Assembly: GCA_002455755.1 (NCBI GenBank)
Contig: DKLL01000109.1
Location: 590 to 10,102, forward strand
Source: Acinetobacter sp. UBA6641
GTDB taxonomy: Bacteria; Pseudomonadota; Gammaproteobacteria; Pseudomonadales; Moraxellaceae
DNA length: 9,513 nt
Reading direction: 5' to 3'
Shown here: positions 6,203-9,513 of the stretch, in pieces
How positions within the stretch are numbered: the first letter of the stretch is position 1
Layout of the letters: every line of letters starts with the position of its first letter
Made by a program: the position numbers and the translations under genes
The notes under the pieces: generated by a model
The model's input: the letters and a program-made list of their open reading frames with translations, nothing else
What the model was told of the DNA's origin: nothing
The model's database searches: none

Positions 6203-7204
6203 ATGAAAAGAATAATCACATCGACTATTTTGGCACTGCTTGAAGGGTTTAGCGCACAGAGTTTCGCCGCCAAAGATTTCCTGAATGTATCTTATGATCC
6301 GACCCGTGAGTTTTATCAGGAATATAATCAGGCTTTTGGCGCATACTGGAAGCAACGTACCGGACAGGACATCAATTTCAAGCAATCCCATGGCGGATCG
6401 GGTAAACAGGCGCGTTCCGTGATTGATGGTTTGCAAGCCGATATCGTCACCTTGGCTCTTGCTAACGATATTGATGAGATTGTGAACGCGGGCCTGATTC
6501 ATAAAAACTGGCAAAAGCAGTTTCCGAACAATTCTGCTCCTTATACCTCGACCGTGGTTTTTCTGGTGCGCAAGGGCAATCCTAAAAATATTAAAGACTG
6601 GAACGATTTAACCAAACCCGGGGTAGAGATCATTACCCCAAATCCGAAAACTGGCGGCGCACCGCGCTGGATTTATCTATCCGCTTGGGGTTATGCATTA
6701 AAACAGCCAGGTGGCAATGATGCCAAAGCACGCGATTTGGTGAAAAAACTCTATGGCAATGTAAAAGTACTGGATTCGGGTGCGCGCGGTTCTTTGACCA
6801 CTTTTGCCGAGCGGGGTATTGGCGATGTGCTGTTGTCGTGGGAAAATGAGGCTTTGCTGGCGACCCAAGGCCTGGGTAAAGACAAATACCAAATTGTCTA
6901 TCCTTCCATTTCAATTCTGGCCGAGCCATCTGTGGCGATTGTCGATAAAAATGTGGACAAGGACGGCAACCGCAACCTGGCTAAAGGTTATCTCAACTAT
7001 CTATATTCGCCAAAGGGACAAGAGCTGGCAGCACAATATTTCTTCCGACCGCGCAATTCGCAGGCGGCAGCCAAATATGCGGCACAATTTCCCAAACTCA
7101 AACTTTTTACAATTGGTGATGTGTTTGGTGGATGGGCCAAGGCACAGCAAACCCATTTTGTGAACGGAGCTATTTTTGACCAAATTTATAGCGAGAAAAA
7201 TTAG
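6203..7204 (+). CDS. sbp: Periplasmic sulfate-binding protein, paralog 1
   Basis: The 333-residue precursor aligns along its whole length with the E. coli/Salmonella Sbp sequence as I remember it. Landmarks are [10 protein letters not shown] (27-36), SHGGSGKQA (62-70), GNPKNIKDW (125-133), [12 protein letters not shown] (145-156), DSGARGS (191-197), ERGIGDVL (203-210), WENEA (213-217) and FPKLKLFTI (296-304). From the family, it captures sulfate or thiosulfate in the periplasm and passes it to the CysTWA ABC transporter; no transporter gene is in this window. The signal peptide has an odd Glu14 at the end of its hydrophobic core. The ATG at 6203 has AAGAG eight bases upstream; a GTG at 6194 is in frame but less likely. 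A terminator follows, so it is not an operon with the next gene. Substrate specificity is inferred. Confidence 0.93.
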   Translation: MKRIITSTILALLEGFSAQSFAAKDFLNVSYDPTREFYQEYNQAFGAYWKQRTGQDINFKQSHGGSGKQARSVIDGLQADIVTLALANDIDEIVNAGLIHKNWQKQFPNNSAPYTSTVVFLVRKGNPKNIKDWNDLTKPGVEIITPNPKTGGAPRWIYLSAWGYALKQPGGNDAKARDLVKKLYGNVKVLDSGARGSLTTFAERGIGDVLLSWENEALLATQGLGKDKYQIVYPSISILAEPSVAIVDKNVDKDGNRNLAKGYLNYLYSPKGQELAAQYFFRPRNSQAAAKYAAQFPKLKLFTIGDVFGGWAKAQQTHFVNGAIFDQIYSEKN

Positions 7205-7231
7205 GCTTTATTTTCCATAAAAAAAGTAAAG

Positions 7232-7258
7232 AACGGACAATTTATTATCCGTTTTTTT
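7232..7258 (+). terminator. Rho-independent terminator after sbp paralog 1
   Basis: AACGGA (7232-7237) pairs with TCCGTT (7248-7253). Two more A-T pairs form inside after one mismatch, and a run of seven Ts follows. It lies about 30 bases past the stop codon. Confidence 0.8.
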
Positions 7259-7334
7259 GCATATGCAATTCAGAAAACAGTATATATAAGGAATAAGTGA
7301 ACTGTCGGATTGATTCTTGAGTAAAAACAAAAAT

Positions 7335-7351
7335 TTAAACAAATGGTTTAA
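7335..7351. repeat. Inverted repeat upstream of the second sbp promoter
   Basis: TTAAAC (7335-7340) and GTTTAA (7346-7351) are a perfect inverted repeat with a five-base spacer, centred about 76 bases before the predicted start. This geometry fits a LysR-type (CysB-like) site, but the assignment is inference. Confidence 0.35.
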
Positions 7352-7383
7352 GTATTTGCTTGAATTGCCAGAAGTTTAATTCA

Positions 7384-7412
7384 TTGCGAATTATAATTTT
7401 ATTTCATATAGT
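7384..7412 (+). promoter_or_regulatory. Promoter of the second sulfate-binding protein gene
   Basis: TTGCGA (7384-7389), 17 bases and TATAGT (7407-7412) predict a start near 7419. Spacing and -10 context (TTCATATAGT) equal those of the first sbp promoter. Confidence 0.6.
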
Positions 7413-7445
7413 TAGCGTTAAGGAAGATAATTGATCTGTATTGCC

Positions 7446-8465
7446 ATGAAAACTCAATTTAAAGCGTTATTCAATGCAGCATTGCTTGCTGGCGGCATTG
7501 CTTTTACTGCAACCTCTGCTCAGGCGGCAGACCGTGAATTTTTAAATGTATCTTATGATGCAACACGTGAATTCTATGATGAATTCAACAAGTCTTTTGG
7601 TGCTTACTGGAAAGAGCGTACTGGGCGCAGTGTGGATTTTAAGCAATCTCATGGTGGCTCAGGCAAGCAGGCGCGTTCTGTGGTGGATGGCTTAAAAGCG
7701 GATGTTGTCACTTTGGCCTTGGCAAATGATATTGAAGAAATCGTCAAGTCGGGTCAGATTCAACCAGGCTGGCAAAAAGAATTCCCTTATAACTCTGCAC
7801 CTTATACCTCAACCATCGTATTTATGGTGCGTAAAGGCAATCCCAAAAATATTAAAGACTGGTCAGATTTAACCAAACCGGGCGTACAGATTATTACCCC
7901 GAACCCGAAAACTGGTGGCTTACCGCGTTGGGTATATCTGTCTGCCTGGGGATATGCGTTGAAACAACCGGGTGGTAACGATGCCAAAGCCAAAGAGTTC
8001 GTGGGCAAAATGTATCGTAACGTGAAAGTGATGGACTCGGCTGCCCGTGCCTCAATGACCACATTTGCCGAGCGTGGTATTGGTGATGTGTTGCTGACCT
8101 GGGAAAATGAAGCCTTGGTGACTCAAAAAAGCCTGGGCAAAAACAAATTTGAAATTGTTTATCCGTCCATGTCTATCCTCACTGAACCCTCGGTTGCCAT
8201 TGTGGATAAAAACGTAGAGAAAGATGGCAACAAGTGGTTAGCCAAAGGTTATATCAATTATTTGTACTCACCTTTGGGTCAGGAAATGGCAGCAAAATAC
8301 TACTATCGTCCACGTAACCCGGAAGTGTTGGCCAAATATTCTGCGCAATTCCCTAAACTGAAAACCTTCACCATTGATGAAGTCTTTGGCGGCTGGGGCA
8401 AAGCGCAACAAACGCATTTTGCCAATGGTGCAATTTTTGACCAGATTTATAATGGCAAGCGTTAA
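7446..8465 (+). CDS. sbp: Periplasmic sulfate-binding protein, paralog 2
   Basis: The 339-residue precursor is a tandem paralog of the preceding gene; by eye about three quarters of the mature residues match without gaps. A classic signal peptide (basic MKTQFK, hydrophobic core, cleavage near SAQA, A27) precedes LNVSYDATRE (33-42), SHGGSGKQA (68-76), [12 protein letters not shown] (151-162), DSAARAS (197-203), WENEA (219-223) and FPKLKTFTI (302-310). The expected role is periplasmic capture of sulfate or thiosulfate for an ABC importer encoded elsewhere. It differs from paralog 1 in the 197-203 loop, where two glycines are alanines. I chose ATG 7446 for its normal signal peptide, but the only good Shine-Dalgarno (AAGGA at 7420-7424) fits an in-frame TTG at 7431. 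It has its own promoter and terminator, so it can be regulated separately from paralog 1. Confidence 0.94.
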   Translation: MKTQFKALFNAALLAGGIAFTATSAQAADREFLNVSYDATREFYDEFNKSFGAYWKERTGRSVDFKQSHGGSGKQARSVVDGLKADVVTLALANDIEEIVKSGQIQPGWQKEFPYNSAPYTSTIVFMVRKGNPKNIKDWSDLTKPGVQIITPNPKTGGLPRWVYLSAWGYALKQPGGNDAKAKEFVGKMYRNVKVMDSAARASMTTFAERGIGDVLLTWENEALVTQKSLGKNKFEIVYPSMSILTEPSVAIVDKNVEKDGNKWLAKGYINYLYSPLGQEMAAKYYYRPRNPEVLAKYSAQFPKLKTFTIDEVFGGWGKAQQTHFANGAIFDQIYNGKR

Positions 8466-8478
8466 TTCGGCGTAATCT

Positions 8479-8511
8479 AAAAAAAGCCAATCCGTTGTGA
8501 TTGGCTTTTTT
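8479..8511. terminator. Rho-independent terminator after sbp paralog 2
   Basis: AGCCAATC (8485-8492) and GATTGGCT (8499-8506) pair around a six-base loop, flanked by runs of As and Ts. It lies between the sbp stop and the stop of the convergent gene at 8555, and can serve both strands. Confidence 0.9.
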
Positions 8512-8554
8512 CATAGTGGACTGGTCTTAAGCTTGGAACTATCTGGAATTTATT

Positions 8555-8893
8555 TTACTGATTGAGCAAAGCTCGGCAGCGTTGATAGTCCGCTTGAGCT
8601 TGCGCCTGTTGTGCAGGCTTGAGGGTCAAATAGCGCGCAATGATGTTGTGGGTGTATTTTTGATAAAACTTCGGCTTATGGTAGGCATAGCTTGGAGTGC
8701 TATTACCGTAGGTGAATTCGACCAGCTCAAATAATTCATCGGCTGCAAAAATAGTTTTATGCTGACGGATGACATTACATAACGTTGCCTGATGAACGGC
8801 TTTTTGATCTTGATTTGGAGTAATAATCCATAGATAAACTAAAGCCAGCATGGTCAGACATATGCCTGTGAGGATAAATAGTAATTTTGACAT
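8555..8893 (-). CDS. Small single-pass membrane-anchored protein of unknown function
   Basis: I do not recognise this 112-residue protein. One hydrophobic segment (about 4-24, with K3 before it) would anchor it in the inner membrane or act as an uncleaved signal. The remaining part of about 88 residues carries C39 and C106, an aromatic stretch (SYAYHKPKFYQKY, 68-80) and a Gln/Ala-rich C-terminal helix (about 92-112). The two cysteines could form a disulfide if the domain is periplasmic; that is inference. C12 is not in a lipobox, because Ile precedes it. ATG 8893 is chosen over an in-frame TTG at 8899; neither has a strong Shine-Dalgarno sequence. It converges with sbp paralog 2 and diverges from rsmH, with no operon partner. 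Confidence 0.65.
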   Translation of the reverse strand: MSKLLFILTGICLTMLALVYLWIITPNQDQKAVHQATLCNVIRQHKTIFAADELFELVEFTYGNSTPSYAYHKPKFYQKYTHNIIARYLTLKPAQQAQAQADYQRCRALLNQ

Positions 8894-9188
8894 AAACAAC
8901 CCATAAATCCGCAGAGGAAAATCAATGAAACTAAAATGAAAAATATTCTTCTCGAGTATTGATCAATTGATGTATAAAGAGACACATTTTAACAACCAAC
9001 AAATATAAGTATTGTGCTTTTAAAATAATATACCTGACCAGCACGGATAACTTAAAACTTGTCGCATTATTGCCAGAAACGGTTTTCTCTATGGAAAGTA
9101 ATATTTCCCTACAAAAAGTCGTTTGGAGCTTTGTTAAAACAAGGTAATAATGTGCAGTTACATTTTTCCTAGTATTGATTGAATCCTT
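8894..9188. other. Intergenic region upstream of rsmH
   Basis: This AT-rich spacer lies between divergent genes. It contains the palindrome ATCAATTGAT at 8962-8971, overlapping TTGATCAA at 8959-8966, and a possible rsmH promoter at 9123-9151. No mraZ gene, the usual neighbour of rsmH in many bacteria, is present here. Confidence 0.55.
9123..9151 (+). promoter_or_regulatory. Candidate rsmH promoter
   Basis: TTGGAG (9123-9128), 17 bases and AATAAT (9146-9151) would start transcription near 9158, leaving about 30 bases of leader. The match is moderate and other starts are possible. Confidence 0.3.
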
Positions 9189-9513
9189 ATGTCGCATATT
9201 TCTGTATTACTTCACGAAACTGTTGATGCCTTGTTGGCAGATCGCAATACAGGAGTTTATGTCGATGGAACTTTCGGTCGCGGCGGTCATACCCGTTTAT
9301 TGCTGTCTAAATTAGATGAAAATGCGCGCGTTTATGCCTTTGATAAAGATCCGCAAGCTTTGGAAACCGCAGCGGTACTAGAACAGGAAGATTCACGTTT
9401 CAAGATTATTCATGCCAGCTTTGCCGACTTAAAACAGGAACTGGAAGCGTTGGGCATCGACCAGGTAGATGGGGTGATGGCAGATCTAGGCGTGTCATCT
9501 CCACAACTGGACC
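9189..9513 (+). CDS. rsmH: 16S rRNA (cytosine-N4) methyltransferase RsmH, 3' end missing
   Basis: The window holds 108 codons of a protein that is about 313 residues in E. coli. The SAM-binding motif DGTFGRGGH is at 26-34, FDKDP with its acidic residues at 51-55, and [10 protein letters not shown] at 99-108, all hallmarks of RsmH (formerly MraW). It methylates N4 of C1402 in 16S rRNA, tuning the ribosomal P site. The gene usually opens the division and cell-wall (dcw) cluster with ftsL and ftsI downstream, which would lie beyond this window. ATG 9189 is the first start after an in-frame TGA at 9180-9182, so the start is well fixed. However, the bases before it (TTGAATCCTT) hold no Shine-Dalgarno sequence. 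Confidence 0.95.
   Translation, partial: MSHISVLLHETVDALLADRNTGVYVDGTFGRGGHTRLLLSKLDENARVYAFDKDPQALETAAVLEQEDSRFKIIHASFADLKQELEALGIDQVDGVMADLGVSSPQLD

Noticed and set aside
8846..8866. Lipobox-like LTGIC in the small membrane protein at 8555-8893
   Set aside because: The residue before Cys is Ile, not Gly, Ala or Ser, so lipoprotein processing is unlikely.
9091..9147. 18-codon plus-strand frame starting ATG GAA AGT before rsmH
   Set aside because: No Shine-Dalgarno sequence, and it overlaps the candidate rsmH promoter; most likely chance.
8931..9197. Minus-strand open frame of 88 codons upstream of and overlapping the start of rsmH
   Set aside because: Low-complexity composition typical of AT-rich spacer, no Shine-Dalgarno sequence, and overlap with the well-fixed rsmH start.
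1..9513. Mobile elements, CRISPR arrays, toxin-antitoxin or phage-defence genes
   Set aside because: No transposase or integrase motifs, no spaced direct repeats and no recognisable defence domains on either strand; the tRNA genes show no attachment-site duplication.

Overview
The window looks like ordinary chromosome from a gamma-proteobacterium with moderately low GC, most likely an Acinetobacter or close relative. This is inferred from the AT-rich spacers, the protein sequences of GluRS, Sbp and RsmH as I remember them, and the gltX / tRNA-Ala / tRNA-Glu order; no database search was possible. I see no mobile element, integrase, CRISPR array, rRNA or phage gene.

Layout. Bases 1-1380 (+) are the 3' five-sixths of ettA, a ribosome-bound ABC-F ATPase. 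It ends at a hairpin terminator shared with a convergent Sel1-repeat gene (1428-1847, -). After an AT-rich spacer with a candidate promoter and operator comes a CzcD/ZitB-type metal efflux gene (2155-3111, +), convergent with a small membrane protein that has a CxxC pair at each end (3136-3477, -). Next is a minus-strand translation block. Read in its own direction it is gltX (5393-3885), a separate stable-RNA-type promoter, tRNA-Ala(GGC), tRNA-Glu(UUC) and a terminator. Upstream of gltX is a small exported protein of unknown function (5525-5827, -), whose terminator hairpin overlaps the gltX promoter.

Bases 6203-8465 (+) hold two tandem paralogous periplasmic sulfate-binding protein genes. 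Each has its own promoter of the same design (TTGnnA-N17-TATAGT) and its own terminator. No sulfate permease or ATPase gene lies in the window, so both proteins would feed a transporter encoded elsewhere. A small single-pass membrane protein of unknown function follows (8555-8893, -). The window closes with the first third of rsmH (mraW) at 9189 (+), normally at or near the start of the division and cell-wall cluster.

Most of this is housekeeping sequence and I do not see a clearly new system. The points most worth a second look are the sbp pair (matching promoters, a shared change in the sulfate-contact loop, uneven divergence), the tRNA promoter embedded in an inverted repeat, the inverted repeats in the efflux-gene promoter, and three small proteins of unknown function.
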